In this document: in pieces, positions 1 through 13,063 of the stretch
How the letters are laid out: each line of letters opens with the position of its first letter
Position numbering within the stretch: position 1 is the stretch's first letter
Assembly (NCBI GenBank): GCA_021234155.1
Contig: JAJEKV010000046.1
Span: 10,353,168 to 10,417,167 of the forward strand
Reading direction: 5' to 3'
DNA length: 64,000 nucleotides
From: Isoetes taiwanensis
Taxonomy: Eukaryota > Streptophyta > Lycopodiopsida > Isoetales > Isoetaceae
Notes under the pieces: model-generated
Databases searched by the model: none
Told to the model about the DNA's origin: nothing
The model's input: the letters and a program-made list of their open reading frames with translations, nothing else
Program-made: the position numbers and the translations under genes

Positions 1-1326
1 TGCCATGGGAGGTACTTCATTTGAGGTCAAAGTTAGTCAAAGATATGCTTTATAAGATTCTGGGTTAAGAAGATTGGAAGATGCTTTTTTGAAGATTGGA
101 AGTTAAAGTTTGGAAGACCCCATGGCACTTGGTTCTACCCCTTAGCCATTTTTATCCATCTCTATATTCATATCCTATTCTTACCCCTTTGAAATTTTCC
201 TAGTTATTTTTCCCTTATTTCCTCTATACCTATATTCTCTTTTGCTCACCTTTGCATACCACACCATACTTTGCTTAATCCTTTTTTTTCTCTAATGCAC
301 CTTATTCCCCCTATGAGATGTTCTTCCCATTGTCTTTCATATTTTTCGCCTCATTTTCACTTTTTATGCCACACTCTTGCAATACCCCTAGCCTAACTTC
401 TCGTTTGCAATTTTCTATACCCTTACGTCTCTCTTTCCATTGTGCCATAAGTGCCCATGTCACACGTGTGTCCCCATGGAATATTCCAACCATGATGCTT
501 GAACCTAGCATGCCTCAAAGACATCAAGTTTTTCTACTAGCTTGTGAAGGTCTTCCCATTGCCCAAATGATCAAAATCCTTCAACTATTTTATGGGGAGC
601 ATCTTAAAACCATAGCCAAGATTTTCAAAATTGCAAAATACAAGATATTCTAGGTTTATACCATGGAAAATACTGACCAACCGTATCGCGCAATTCTTCA
701 AAAAATATGGCTGTTCAAAATCTAAAATTGGAAATCGGCTTGAATCATCTTAATGGAATTCTTAAGCTTTAAAAACCATCTATTATTGGATTCCCGCTCT
801 CAAGCATCACATTAAGCCTAAATTTAAGTCCTGAGATGCCGGAACCATCAAATCTAAACCTATATACTGGGGAATCGTTGACAAAAAAATTTTGAAGGTT
901 CAGACGCACTCAAATTCGACATTAATCGATGCTGAGCATGATTTGAAGAATTCTTGAAGTCCCTGAGCATTCCTTGATTAGATTTGCAAAGATCTGATTG
1001 ATATTATCTTCTAAAAATTATCTTATGACCTATGATGGATATTTTACAGTACTTGAAGCCCTGAAGCATCATTATCTATTGTTATTGTGATTTAATTACC
1101 TTCATATCAATATAATTTGACTGCCAAGTTGACAAATCTGTTTTACGATAACTTTCTTAGCAATTTCTTGTCTCAAAATATTTTACAGTAAATTCTCGAG
1201 TGTCCAAAAGTATTATTGGCCTACTTGCCATCCATCCTTGAGTCATTTGAGAGCTAAAGGCTTTGAAAAAATAAAAAAATGTCATACCTAGTTCAAGTTA
1301 GAAAAATCAACATTCTGTCATTGAAG
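1..1326 (+). mobile_element. LTR (subfamily I), array copy 0, cut by the window edge
   Basis: This matches the LTR at 2568-4055 from its position 158 onward. It carries the conserved CG-rich block near 640-720 and the TATATA core near 860. The LTR's 3' end with CAACA is missing: the sequence switches to integrase coding DNA at about 1327. Confidence 0.85.
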
Positions 1327-1750
1327 TTTATGGCATTGAAGTTGTGCTTTCAGTCGAGCTTGAGCTCCCATCTCTAAGGTTAGCTCACAATCTATGTTTA
1401 CCCTTTGAATATGCCTTGCAGGAAAGATTGGATACCCTTTTGCATTTAGACGAATACAGGATGGAGGCTGAGAAGCCAAGGATTTAGCTGCTTTCAAAGC
1501 TGCTCATAAAATACAGGGGACTTTCAAGGCAGGAGAGCTAGTTCTAAAATGGAATAAGTCAAGGGAAGACTCATCTAGTAAGTTTGAAAATCTTTGGGAA
1601 GGTCCCTATGAGGTGTTGGAACCTGCATGCACCAACTCTTATTGGATGAAGGAACTAACTTCAGGGGTGCCACTTCCAAATCCCATCAATACTATCCACT
1701 TGAAGAGGTACTGGAACCAGCATATATGTTTGTCCCTTTTTATGCTCTAA
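1327..1750 (+). pseudogene. Integrase C-terminal fragment, array copy 0
   Basis: It begins at the codons for YGIE just after the integrase core and ends at TAA 1748-1750 after CLSLFML. Visible motifs are the leucine-rich stretch ELELPSLRLAH, the GPY/F-like box WEGPYEVLE and the terminal LKRYWNQH. Compared with element D, 19 bases are missing after the codons for EAE, which causes a frameshift and an in-frame TAG. It has no catalytic core and cannot encode an enzyme. Confidence 0.85.
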
Positions 1751-2567
1751 AATTTAGATAAGTTATGATTAGAGTTAAGATTAGATAAGTTAGATTTCAC
1801 TTTGCCTTTGGTTTCTAGATTAATGTTTTTATTGAGTTCATGTTTGCGACTAGCCGAGTCTTGAGGATATACTATCAAAGCGGTTCTAAGACAAGAATCT
1901 CTACTAATGATTTATCAAGTGTCATATCGCGGGGCACCCTTCTTCCATCTACACCCATCTGCCTTCTTGGGTCCTACCCTCCATCTAGCCATCTATTCTT
2001 CTTTCCATTCCTGTAAACAACACTCTGCAAAATTCAGTTTGCACCATCATAGCAGAGTTGCAAGGATTAAGATTAACTTGTTTACGTGTTTCCATGACAG
2101 GTGCACCCTTCTTCCATCTATGTTCATCTGTCATAAGTGGTCCTGCCATTCATTTCAGCCCTTTATTCTTGTTCTCATTCCCCAAAAGCACTCTCTGCAC
2201 TTCACCTTCACCACCATAGCGAGTTGCAACCTTTTTTCAGGGAAGGCTACACATTTTCTTGTTTTGGCGAAAATCATCACACTAGCACATTCATCTCATC
2301 TCCATACACTCCTCACACTTCATTCATACCATCTCCTTATCATCCTCATACTTATTTTCATCCTTATCCACTCATCATACTCTATTCATACCATACTATC
2401 ACCATATTCACATTACACTCACTTCATCTCATTACCACTACATCATCACCTCAATATTTGCACCCTACACTTCACCCCACCATGTTCTCATTTGCACACT
2501 CTGGTATAGTTTGAAGACCCTCTATGCATTCGGTTTGGGGACCAGCCATTTTCTTGTTTTGGCGAGA
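1751..2567 (+). other. Retrotransposon 3' UTR, array copy 0
   Basis: Non-coding. It contains two imperfect modules of about 170 bp (near 1925-2060 and 2095-2230), each running from a CACCCTTCTTCCATCT-like start to an ACCATCATAGCAGAGTTGCA-like end. A pyrimidine/CA-rich tract (about 2275-2500) follows, then GGGGACCAGCCATTTTCTTG just before the next LTR. The open frames here, rich in His, Ser and Thr, come from the base composition. Confidence 0.75.
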
Positions 2568-4055
2568 TGTTGCCCCAAAGGGCAACATACTAATTGTTGG
2601 TTTATGAATTGAAGTTAGGACAAGCCATTTTGGAAGATTAAGTCAAAAGAGCTTGGTAGTCAACATTGATGTGAAGGTCAAAAAATATCTATCTTCAAGG
2701 TCAACACAAATATTCAAGGTCAACTGCCATGGGAGGTACTTCATTTGAGGTCAAAGTTAGTCAAAGATATGCTTTATAAGATTAAGGGTTAAGAAGATTG
2801 GAAGATGCTTTTTGAAGATTGGAAGTTAAAGTTTGGAAGACCCCATGGCACTTGGTTCTACCCCTTAGCCATTTTTATCCATCTCTATATTCATATCCTA
2901 TTCTTACCCCTTTGAAATTTTCCTAGTTATTTTTCCCTTATTTCCTCTATACCTATATTCTCTTTTTGCTCACCTTTGCATACCACACCATACTTTGCTT
3001 AATCCTTTTTTTTTTTCTAATGCACCTTATTCCCCTATGAGATGTTCTTCCCATTGTCTTTCATATTTTTTTAGCCTCATTTTTCACTTTTTATGCCACA
3101 CTCTTGCAATACCCTAGCCTAACTTCTGGTTTGCAATTTTCTATACCCTTACGTCTCTCTTTCCATTGTGCCATAAGTGCCCATGTCACACGTGTGTCCC
3201 CATGGAATATTCCAACCATGATGCTTGAACCTAGCATGCCTCAAAGACATCAAGTTTTTCTACTAGCTTGTGAAGGTCTTCCCATTGCCCAAATGATCAA
3301 AATCCTTCAACTATTTTATGGGGAGCATCTTAAAACCATAGCCAAGATTTTCAAAATTGCAAAATACGGCATATTCTAGGTTTATACCATGGAAAATACG
3401 GCCACCGTATCGCGCAATTCTTGGAAAAAATACTGCTGTTCAAAATCTAAAATTGGAAATCGGCTTGAATCATGCCGGAATGGAATTCTTAAGCTTTAAA
3501 AACCATCTATTATTGGATTCCCGCTCTCAAGCATCACATTAAGCCTAAATTTAAGTCACGAGATCTTGGGAACCATCAAATCTAAACCTATATCTTGGGA
3601 ATCGTTGACAAAAAAAATTTTGAAGGTTCGGGCAGCACTCAAATTCGACATTAACCGATCTTTGAGCATGATTTGAAGAATTCTTGAAGTCCCTGAGCAT
3701 TCCTTGATTAGATTTGCAAAGATCTGATTGATATTATCTTCTAAAAATTATCTTATGACCTATGATGGATATTTTCACGATTACTTGAAGCCCGAAGCAT
3801 CATTATCTATTGTTATTGTGATTTAATTACCTTCATATCAATATAATTTGGTACCCAAGTTGACAAATCTGTTTACGATAACTTTCTTAGCAATTTCTTG
3901 TCTCAAAATATTTTCTGATAAATTCTCGAGTGTCCAAAAGTATTATTGGCCTACTTGCCATCCATCCTTGAGTCATTTGAGAGCTAAAGGCTTTGAAAAA
4001 ATAAAAAATATCATACCTAGTTCAAGTTAGAAAAATCAACATTACGTCATTGAAG
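2568..4055 (+). mobile_element. LTR (subfamily I), array copy 1, 3'-truncated
   Basis: It starts with the TGTTGCCC hairpin and runs 1488 bp to the switch into integrase sequence, losing the last several hundred bases of a complete LTR. The TATATA core is near 3588. Compared with copy 4 it differs mostly at CAG, CTG and CCG sites. Confidence 0.88.
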
Positions 4056-4483
4056 TTTATGGCATTGAAGTTGTGCTTTTCGGTCGAGCTTGAGCTCCCA
4101 TCTCTAAGGTTAGCTCACAATCTATGTTTACCCTTTGAATATGCCTTGCGGGGAAAGATTGGATACCCTTTTGCATTTAGGCGAATCTGAGGATGGAGGT
4201 GAGAAGCCAAGGATTTAGGCGCTTTCAAAGGCTGCTCATAAAATCTGAGGGACTTTCAAGGCGGGGAGAGCTAGTTCTAAAATGGAATAAGTCAAGGGAA
4301 GACTCATCTAGTAAGTTTGAAAATCTTTGGGAAGGTCCCTATGAGGTGTTGGAACCTGCATGCACCAACTCTTATTGGATGAAGGAACTAACCCGGGGTG
4401 CCACTTCCAAATCCCATCAATACTATCCACTTGAAGAGGTCTTTGGAACCAGGCATATATGTTTGTCCCTTTTTATGCTCTAA
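4056..4483 (+). pseudogene. Integrase C-terminal fragment, array copy 1
   Basis: Same fragment as at 1327-1750, including the shared 19-base deletion. Local changes such as TGCAGG to TGCGGGG (near 4149) and TTCAGGGG to CCCGGGG (near 4391) sit on CAG sites. Confidence 0.85.
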
Positions 4484-5303
4484 AATTTAGATAAGTTATG
4501 ATTAGAGTTAAGATTAGATAAGTTAGATTTCACTTTGCCTTTGGTTTCTAGATTAATGTTTTTATTGAGTTCATGTTTGCGACTAGCCGAGTCTTGAGGA
4601 TATACTATCAAACAGCGTTCTAAGACAAGAATCTCTACTAATGATTTATCAAGTGTCATATCACGGGGGCACCCTTCTTCCATCTACACCCATCTGCCTT
4701 CTTTGGGTCCTACCCTCCATCTAGCCATCTATTCTTCTTTCCATTCACGTAAACAACACTCTGCAAATTCAATTTTGCACCATCATAGCGAGTTGCAAGG
4801 ATTAAGATTAACTTGTTTACGTGTTTCCATGACAGGTGCACCCTTCTTCCATCTATGTTCATCTGTCATAAGTGGTCCTGCCATTCATTTCAGCCCTTTA
4901 TTCTTGTTCTCATTCCCCAAAAGCACTCTGCACTTCACCTTCACCACCATAGCAGAGTTGCAACCTTTTTCGGGGAAGGCTACACATTTTCTTGTTTTGG
5001 CGAAAATCATCACACTAGCACATTCATCTCATCTCCATACACTCCTCACACTTCATTCATACCATCTCCTTATCATCCTCATACTTATTTTCATCCTTAT
5101 CCACTCATCATACTCTATTCATACCATACTATCACCATATTCACATTACACTCACTTCATCTCATTACCACTACATCATCACCTCAATATTTGCACCCTA
5201 CACTTCACCCCACCATGTTCTCATTTGCACACTCTGGTATAGTTTGAAGACCCCTCTATGCATTCCGGCTGCGGGGACCAGCCATTTTCTTGTTTTGGCG
5301 AGA
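4484..5303 (+). other. Retrotransposon 3' UTR, array copy 1
   Basis: Non-coding. It has the two 170-bp modules (about 4660-4970) and the pyrimidine/CA-rich tract (about 5010-5220), and ends at the next LTR hairpin. Confidence 0.75.
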
Positions 5304-6792
5304 TGTTGCCCCCAAAGGGCAACATACTAGTGTTGGTTTATGAATTGAAGTTAGGACAAGCCATTTTGGAAGATTAAGTCAAAAAGAGCTTGGTAGTCAA
5401 CATTGATGTGAAGGTCAAAAAATATCTATCTTCAAGGTCAACACAAATATTCAAGGTCAACTGCCATGGGAGGTACTTCATTTGAGGTCAAAGTTAGTCA
5501 AAGATATGCTTTATAAGATTCTGGGTTAAGAAGATTGGAAGATGCTTTTTTGAAGATTGGAAGTTAAAGTTTGGAAGACCCCATGGCACTTGGTTCTACC
5601 CCTTAGCCATTTTTATCCATCTCTATATTCATATCCTATTCTTACCCCTTTGAAATTTTCCTAGTTATTTTTCCCTTATTTCCTCTATACCTATATTCTC
5701 TTTTGCTCACCTTTGCATACCACACCATACTTTGCTTAATCCTTTTTTTTCTCTAATGCACCTTATTCCCCTATGAGATGTTCTTCCCATTGTCTTTCAT
5801 ATTTTTTAAGCCTCATTTTCACTTTTTATGCCACACTCTTGCAATACCCTAGCCTAACTTCTGGTTTGCAATTTTCTATACCCTTACGTCTCTCTTTCCA
5901 TTGTGCCATAAGTGCCCATGTCACCGTGTGTCCCCATGGAATATTCCAACCATGATGCTTGAACCTAGCATGCCTCCTCAGACATCAAGTTTTTCTACTA
6001 GCTTGTGAAGGTCTTCCCATTGCCCAAATGATCAAAATCCTTCAACTATTTTATGGGGAGCATCTTAAAACCATAGCCAAGATTTTCAAAATTGCAAAAT
6101 ACAGCATATTCTAGGTTTATACCATGGAAAATACGACCCTTGGTATCGGCGCAATTCTTCGAAAAAATCTTCTTTGTTCAAAATCTAAAATTGGAAATCG
6201 GCTTGAATCATGCTTGGGAATGGAATTCTTAAGCTTTAAAACCATCTATTATTGGATTCCCGCTCTCAAGCATCACATTAAGCCTAAATTTAAGTCACGA
6301 GATCTTGGAACCATCAAATCTAAACCTATATCTTGGGGAATCGTTGACAAAAAATTTTGAAGGTTCGGGCCTTTTCAAATTCGACATTAACCGATCTTGA
6401 GCATGATTTGAAGAATTCTTGAAGTCCCTGAGCATTCCTTGATTAGATTTGCAAAGATCTGATTGATATTATCTTCTAAAAAATTATCTTATGACCTATG
6501 ATGGATATTTTCTGATTACTTGAAGCCACGAAGCATCATTATCTATTGTTATTGTGATTTAATTACCTTCATATCAATATAATTTGACTGCCAAGTTGAC
6601 AAATCTGTTTTACGATAACTTTCTTAGCAATTTCTTGTCTCAAAATATTTTCTGATAAATTCTCGAGTGTCCAAAAGTATTATTGGCCTACTTGCCATCC
6701 ATCCTTGAGTCATTTGAGAGCTAAAGGCTTTGAAAAAATAAAAAATATCATACCTAGTTCAAGTTAGAAAAATCAACATTACGTCATTGAAG
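5304..6792 (+). mobile_element. LTR (subfamily I), array copy 2, 3'-truncated
   Basis: 1489 bp from TGTTGCCCCC to the same LTR-integrase junction as its neighbours. The CG-rich block (about 6100-6190) is strongly altered relative to copy 4, exactly where CG and CHG sites cluster. Confidence 0.88.
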
Positions 6793-7220
6793 TTTATGGC
6801 ATTGAAGTTGTGCTTTCGGTCGAGCTTGAGCTCCCATCTCTAAGGTTAGCTCACAATCTATGTTTACCCTTTGAATATGCCTTGCGGGGAAAGATTGGAT
6901 ACCCTTTTGCATTTAGGCGAATCTGGGATGGAGGCTGAGAAGCCAAGGATTTAGGCTTGCTTTCAAAGGCTGCTCATAAAATCTGAGGGGACTTTCAAGG
7001 CGGGGAGAGCTAGTTCTAAAATGGAATAAGTCAAGGGAAGACTCATCTAGTAAGTTTGAAAATCTTTGGGAAGGTCCCTATGAGGTGTTGGAACCTGCAT
7101 GCACCAACTCTTATTGGATGAAGGAACTAACCCGGGGTGCCACTTCCAAATCCCATCAATACTATCCACTTGAAGAGTCTTTGGAACCAGCATATATGTT
7201 TGTCCCTTTTTATGCTCTAA
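6793..7220 (+). pseudogene. Integrase C-terminal fragment, array copy 2
   Basis: Equivalent to 1327-1750, with the shared deletion and a TAA stop at 7218-7220. No catalytic residues are present. Confidence 0.85.
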
Positions 7221-8040
7221 AATTTAGATAAGTTATGATTAGAGTTAAGATTAGATAAGTTAGATTTCACTTTGCCTTTGGTTTCTAGATTAATGTTTTT
7301 ATTGAGTTCATGTTTTGCAGAGCTAGCAGTCTTGGGATATACTATCAAGCAGGTTCTAAGACAAGAATCTCTACTAATGATTTATCAAGTGTCATATCAC
7401 GGGGGGCACCCTTCTTCCATCTACACCCATCTGCCTTACTGTGGTCCTACCCTCCATCTAGCCATCTATTCTTCTTTCCATTCCTGTAAACAACACTCTG
7501 CAAATTCAGCTGCACCATCATAGCAGAGTTGCAAGGATTAAGATTAACTTGTTTACGTGTTTCCATGACAGGTGCACCCTTCTTCCATCTATGTTCATCT
7601 GTCATAAGTGGTCCTGCCATTCATTTCAGCCCTTTATTCTTGTTCTCATTCCCCAAAAGCACTCTGCACTTCACCTTCACCACCATAGCAGAGTTGCAAC
7701 CTTTTTTCAGGGAAGGCTACACATTTTCTTGTTTTGGCGAAAATCATCACACTAGCACATTCATCTCATCTCCATACACTCCTCACACTTCATTCATACC
7801 ATCTCCTTATCATCCTCATACTTATTTTCATCCTTATCCACTCATCATACTCTATTCATACCATACTATCACCATATTCACATTACACTCACTTCATCTC
7901 ATTACCACTACATCATCACCTCAATATTTGCACCCTACACTTCACCCCACCATGTTCTCATTTGCACACTCTGGTATAGTTTGAAGACCCCTCTATGCAT
8001 TCCGGCTGAGGGGACCAGCCATTTTCTTGTTTTGGCGAGA
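7221..8040 (+). other. Retrotransposon 3' UTR, array copy 2
   Basis: Non-coding. It has the two 170-bp modules (about 7395-7700) and the pyrimidine/CA-rich tract (about 7750-7960). Confidence 0.75.
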
Positions 8041-9537
8041 TGTTGCCCCCAAAGGGCAACATACTAATTGTTGGTTTATGAATTGAAGTTAGGACAAGCC
8101 ATTTTGGAAGATTAAGTCAAAAAGAGCTTGGTAGTCAACATTGATGTGAAGGTCAAAAAATATCTATCTTCAAGGTCAACACAAATATTCAAGGTCAACT
8201 GCCATGGGAGGTACTTCATTTGAGGTCAAAGTTAGTCAAAGATATGCTTTATAAGATTCTGGGTTAAGAAGATTGGAAGATGCTTTTTTGAAGATTGGAA
8301 GTTAAAGTTTGGAAGACCCCATGGCACTTGGTTCTACCCCTTAGCCATTTTTATCCATCTCTATATTCATATCCTATTCTTACCCCTTTGAAATTTTCCT
8401 AGTTATTTTTCCCTTATTTCCTCTATACCTATATTCTCTTTTGCTCACCTCTGCATACCACACCATACTTTGCTTAATCCTTTTTTTCTCTAATGCACCT
8501 TATTCCCCCTATGAGATGTTCTTCCCATTGTCTTTCATATTTTTAAGCCTCATTTTCACTTTTTTATGCCACACTCTTGCAATACCCTAGCCTAACTTCT
8601 CGTTTGCAATTTTCTATACCCTTACGTCTCTCTTTCCATTGTGCCATAAGTGCCCATGTCACCGCGTGTGTCCCCATGGAATATTCCAACCATGATGCTT
8701 GAACCTAGCATGCCTCAAAGACATCAAGTTTTTCTACTAGCTTGTGAAGGTCTTCCCATTGCCCAAATGATCAAAATCCTTCAACTATTTTATGGGGAGC
8801 ATCTTAAAACCATAGCCAAGATTTTCAAAATTGCAAAATACAGCATATTCTAGGTTTATACCATGGAAAATACGACCCTTTGGTATCGCGCAATTCTTCT
8901 TGAAAAAATCTTTGCTTCAAAATCTAAAATTGGAAATCGGCTTGAATCATGCCGGAATGGAATTCTTAAGTTTTAAAAACCATCTATTATTGGATTCCCG
9001 CTCTCAAGCATCACATTAAACCTAAATTTAAGTCCTGAGATGCCGGAACCATCAAATTTAAACCTATATACTGGGGAATCGTTGACAAAAAAAAAAAATT
9101 TTGAAGGCTCGGGGCGCACTCAAATTCGACATTAACCGATCTTTGAGCATGATTTGAAGAATTCTTGAAGTCCCTGAGCATTCCTTGATTAGATTTGCAA
9201 AGATCTGATTGATATTATCTTCTAAAAATTATCTTATGACCTATGATGGATATTTTACAGTACTTGAAGCCCTGAAGCATCATTATCTATTGTTATTGTG
9301 ATTTAATTACCTTCATATCAATATAATTTGACTGCCAAGTTGACAAATCTGTGTTTCGATAACTTTCTTAGCAATTTCTTGTCTCAAAATATTTTACAGT
9401 AAATTCTCGAGTGTCCAAAAGTATTATTGGCCTACTTGCCATCCATCCTTGAGTCATTTGAGAGCTAAAGGCTTTGAAAAAATCAAAAAATATCATACCT
9501 AGTTCAAGTTAGAAAAATCAACATTCTGTCATTGAAG
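8041..9537 (+). mobile_element. LTR (subfamily I), array copy 3, 3'-truncated
   Basis: 1497 bp, with the 5' hairpin and the same 3' truncation. A homopolymer of 12 A near 9090 replaces the 7 A of copy 4. Confidence 0.88.
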
Positions 9538-9962
9538 TTTATGGCATTGAAGTTGTGCTTTCAGTCGAGCTTGAGCTCCCATCTCTAAGGTTAGCTCACA
9601 ATCTATGTTTACCCTTTGAATATGCCTTGCAGGAAAGATTGGATACCCTTTTGCATTTAGACGAATACAGGATGGAGGCTGAGAAGCCAAGGATTTAGTT
9701 TGCTTTCAAAGTCGCTCATAAAATCTGGGGGACTTTCAAGGCAGGAGAGCTAGTTCTAAAATGGAATAAGTCAAGGGAAGACTCATCTAGTAAGTTTGAA
9801 AATCTTTGGGAAGGTCCCTATGAGGTGTTGGAACCTGCAGGCACCAACTCTTATTGGATGAAGGAACTAACTTCAGGGGTGCCACTTCCAAATCCCATCA
9901 ATACTATCCACTTGAAGAGGTACTGGAACCAGCATATATGTTTGTCCCTTTTTATGCTCTAA
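9538..9962 (+). pseudogene. Integrase C-terminal fragment, array copy 3
   Basis: Equivalent to the other array copies, with the 19-base deletion after EAE and the stop at 9960-9962. Confidence 0.85.
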
Positions 9963-10780
9963 AATTTAGATAAGTTATGATTAGAGTTAAGATTAGATAA
10001 GTTAGATTTCACTTTGCCTTTGGTTTCTAGATTAATGTTTTTATTGAGTTCATGTTTGCAGCTAGCCAGAGTACTGAGGATATACTATCAAACAGTTCTA
10101 AGACAAGAATCTCTACTAATGATTTATCAAGTGTCATATGCAGGGGCACCCTTCTTCCATCTACACCCATCTGCCTTACTGTGGTCCTACCCTCCATCTA
10201 GCCATCTATTCTTCTTTCCATTCCTGTAAACAACACTCTGCAAATTCAGCTGCACCATCATAGCAGAGTTGCAAGGATTAAGATTAACTTGTTTATGTGT
10301 TTCCATGACAGGTGCACCCTTCTTCCATCTATGTTCATCTGTCATAAGTGGTCCTGCCATTCATTTCAGCCCTTTATTCTTGTTCTCATTCCCCAAAAGC
10401 ACTCTGCACTTCACCTTCACCACCATAGCAGAGTTGCAACCTTTTTTCAGGGAAGGCTACACATTTTCTTGTTTTGGCGAAAATCATCACACTAGCACAT
10501 TCATCTCATCTCCATACACTCCTCACACTTCATTCATACCATCTCCTTATCATCCTCATACTTATTTTCATCCTTATCCACTCATCATACTCTATTCATA
10601 CCATACTATCACCATATTCACATTACACTCACTTCATCTCATTACCACTACATCATCACCTCAATATTTGCACCCTACACTTCACCCCACCATGTTCTCA
10701 TTTGCACACTCTGGTATAGTTTGAAGACCCCTCTATGCATTCCGGCTGAGGGGACCAGCCATTTTCTTGTTTTGGCGAGA
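9963..10780 (+). other. Retrotransposon 3' UTR, array copy 3
   Basis: Non-coding. It has the two 170-bp modules and the pyrimidine/CA-rich tract (about 10490-10700), and ends at the LTR hairpin at 10781. Confidence 0.75.
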
Positions 10781-12265
10781 TGTTGCCCCCAAAGGGCAAC
10801 ATACTAATTGTTGGTTTATGAATTGAAGTTAGGACAAGCCATTTTGGAAGATTAAGTCAAAAAGAGCTTGGTAGTCAACATTGATGTGAAGGTCAAAAAA
10901 TATCTATCTTCAAGGTCAACACAAATATTCAAGGTCAACTGCCATGGGAGGTACTTCATTTGAGGTCAAAGTTAGTCAAAGATATGCTTTATAAGATTCT
11001 GGGTTAAGAAGATTGGAAGATGCTTTTTTGAAGATTGGAAGTTAAAGTTTGGAAGACCCCATGGCACTTGGTTCTACCCCTTAGCCATTTTTATCCATCT
11101 CTATATTCATATCCTATTCTTACCCCTTTGAAATTTTCCTAGTTATTTTTCCCTTATTTCCTCTATACCTATATTCTCTTTTGCTCACCTTTGCATACCA
11201 CACCATACTTTGCTTAATCCTTTTTTTTCTCTAATGCACCTTATTCCCCCTATGAGATGTTCTTCCCATTGTCTTTCATATTTTTCGCCTCATTTTCACT
11301 TTTTATGCCACACTCTTGCAATACCCCTAGCCTAACTTCTCGTTTGCAATTTTCTATACCCTTACGTCTCTCTTTCCATTGTGCCATAAGTGCCCATGTC
11401 ACACGTGTGTCCCCATGGAATATTCCAACCATGATGCTTGAACCTAGCATGCCTCAAAGACATCAAGTTTTTCTACTAGCTTGTGAAGGTCTTCCCATTG
11501 CCCAAATGATCAAAATCCTTCAACTATTTTATGGGGAGCATCTTAAAACCATAGCCAAGATTTTCAAAATTGCAAAATACAGCATATTCTAGGTTTATAC
11601 CATGGAAAATACGGCCACCGTATCGCGCAATTCTTCGAAAAAATACTGCTGTTCAAAATCTAAAATTGGAAATCGGCTTGAATCATGCCGGAATGGAATT
11701 CTTAAGTTTTAAAAACCATCTATTATTGGATTCCCGCTCTCAAGCATCACATTAAACCTAAATTTAAGTCCTGAGATGCCGGAACCATCAAATTTAAACC
11801 TATATACTGGGGAATCGTTGACAAAAAAATTTTGAAGGCTCAGACGCACTCAAATTCGACATTAACCGATGCTGAGCATGATTTGAAGAATTCTTGAAGT
11901 CCCTGAGCATTCCTTGATTAGATTTGCAAAGATCTGATTGATATTATCTTCTAAAAATTATCTTATGACCTATGATGGATATTTTACAGTACTTGAAGCC
12001 CTGAAGCATCATTATCTATTGTTATTGTGATTTAATTACCTTCATATCAATATAATTTGACTGCCAAGTTGACAAATCTGTTTCTGATAACTTTCTTAGC
12101 AATTTCTTGTCTCAAAATATTTTACAGTAAATTCTCGAGTGTCCAAAAGTATTATTGGCCTACTTGCCATCCATCCTTGAGTCATTTGAGAGCTAAAGGC
12201 TTTGAAAAAATCAAAAAATATCATACCTAGTTCAAGTTAGAAAAATCAACATTCTGTCATTGAAG
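10781..12265 (+). mobile_element. LTR (subfamily I), array copy 4, 3'-truncated
   Basis: 1485 bp, apparently one of the cleanest subfamily I copies. The CG-rich block lies near 11570-11655 and the TATATA core at about 11801. The junction to integrase coding sequence is the same as in the other units. Confidence 0.88.
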
Positions 12266-12570
12266 TTTATGGCATTGAAGTTGTGCTTTCAGTCGAGCTT
12301 GAGCTCCCATCTCTAAGGTTAGCTCACAATCTATGTTTACCCTTTGAATATGCCTTGCAGGAAAGATTGGATACCCTTTTGCATTTAGACAAATACAGGA
12401 TGGAGGCTGAGAAGCCAAGGATTTAGCTGCTTTCAAAGCTGCTCATAAAATACAGGGGACTTTCAAGGCAGGAGAGCTAGTTCTAAAATGGAATAAGTCA
12501 AGGGAAGACTCATCTAGTAAGTTTGAAAATCTTTGGGAAGGTCCCTATGAGGTGTTGGAACCTGCAGGCA
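12266..12570 (+). pseudogene. Integrase C-terminal fragment, array copy 4, 5' part
   Basis: The fragment is cut at 12570, after the codons for LEPAG, by the insert 12571-15379. It resumes at 15380. A few bases of target (CTCTTAT) are missing at the junction and no clear target-site duplication is seen, so the insert came in with a small deletion or was rearranged later. Confidence 0.82.
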
Positions 12571-13063
12571 CCAAATTTTTTTACAATATAACAACCAACG
12601 CATATATGCCATTAACATTTATTAATACAAACCATTGCATTTGACACATTTAAATTAAAATCCCCCTTAAACCCCCTTTGGTTTGGGTGCATATTCACAC
12701 GGGAGGTTACTTCGGGCAACGAGAGCTGTCGGATAGGCATATTTGCCCTTTATTCCAAGATCTGGACCATACATAGCGATCCTCGTTTGTGGGGTACGCA
12801 AGTACAAATTTTTGTATACTGTATATTAAGGTTTGCAAAATACTATAAGGTTTGAGAGAATGTACTTAATGGTGTTAATTTTGTACATGTATTGTAAAAT
12901 TTTTGAGGCTCTCGCTGCCCTACGTAACCCCCCGTGTGAATATGCACCCAAACCAAAGGGGGTTTAAGGGGGATTTTAATTTAAATGTGTCAAATGCAAT
13001 GGTTTGTATTAATAAATGTTAATGGCATATATGCGTTGGTTGTTATATTGTAAAAAAATTTGG
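12571..13063. mobile_element. Foldback/MITE-like element with about 156-bp inverted repeats
   Basis: The arms 12571-12726 and 12908-13063 are reverse complements over about 156 bp, with only a few mismatches near their inner ends. The outer ends read CCAAATTTTTTTAC and its complement. The 181 bp between the arms holds no coding frame. This is a non-autonomous DNA-transposon or foldback architecture. The superfamily is unclear: no matching target-site duplication flanks it, and its left end coincides with the insert boundary. Confidence 0.8.

Noticed and set aside
311-653. Overlapping + and - frames of 60-110 codons inside the LTRs
   Set aside because: They lie in U3, are open on both strands, and recur only because the LTR recurs. 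No protein family is recognisable.
1907-2514. Long + frames rich in His, Ser, Thr and Leu in the 3' UTRs (repeated near 4703, 7529, 10269, 34095, 46461, 58799)
   Set aside because: They come from the pyrimidine/CA-rich tract with few stop codons in any frame. No domain is present, and the frames shift between copies without constraint.
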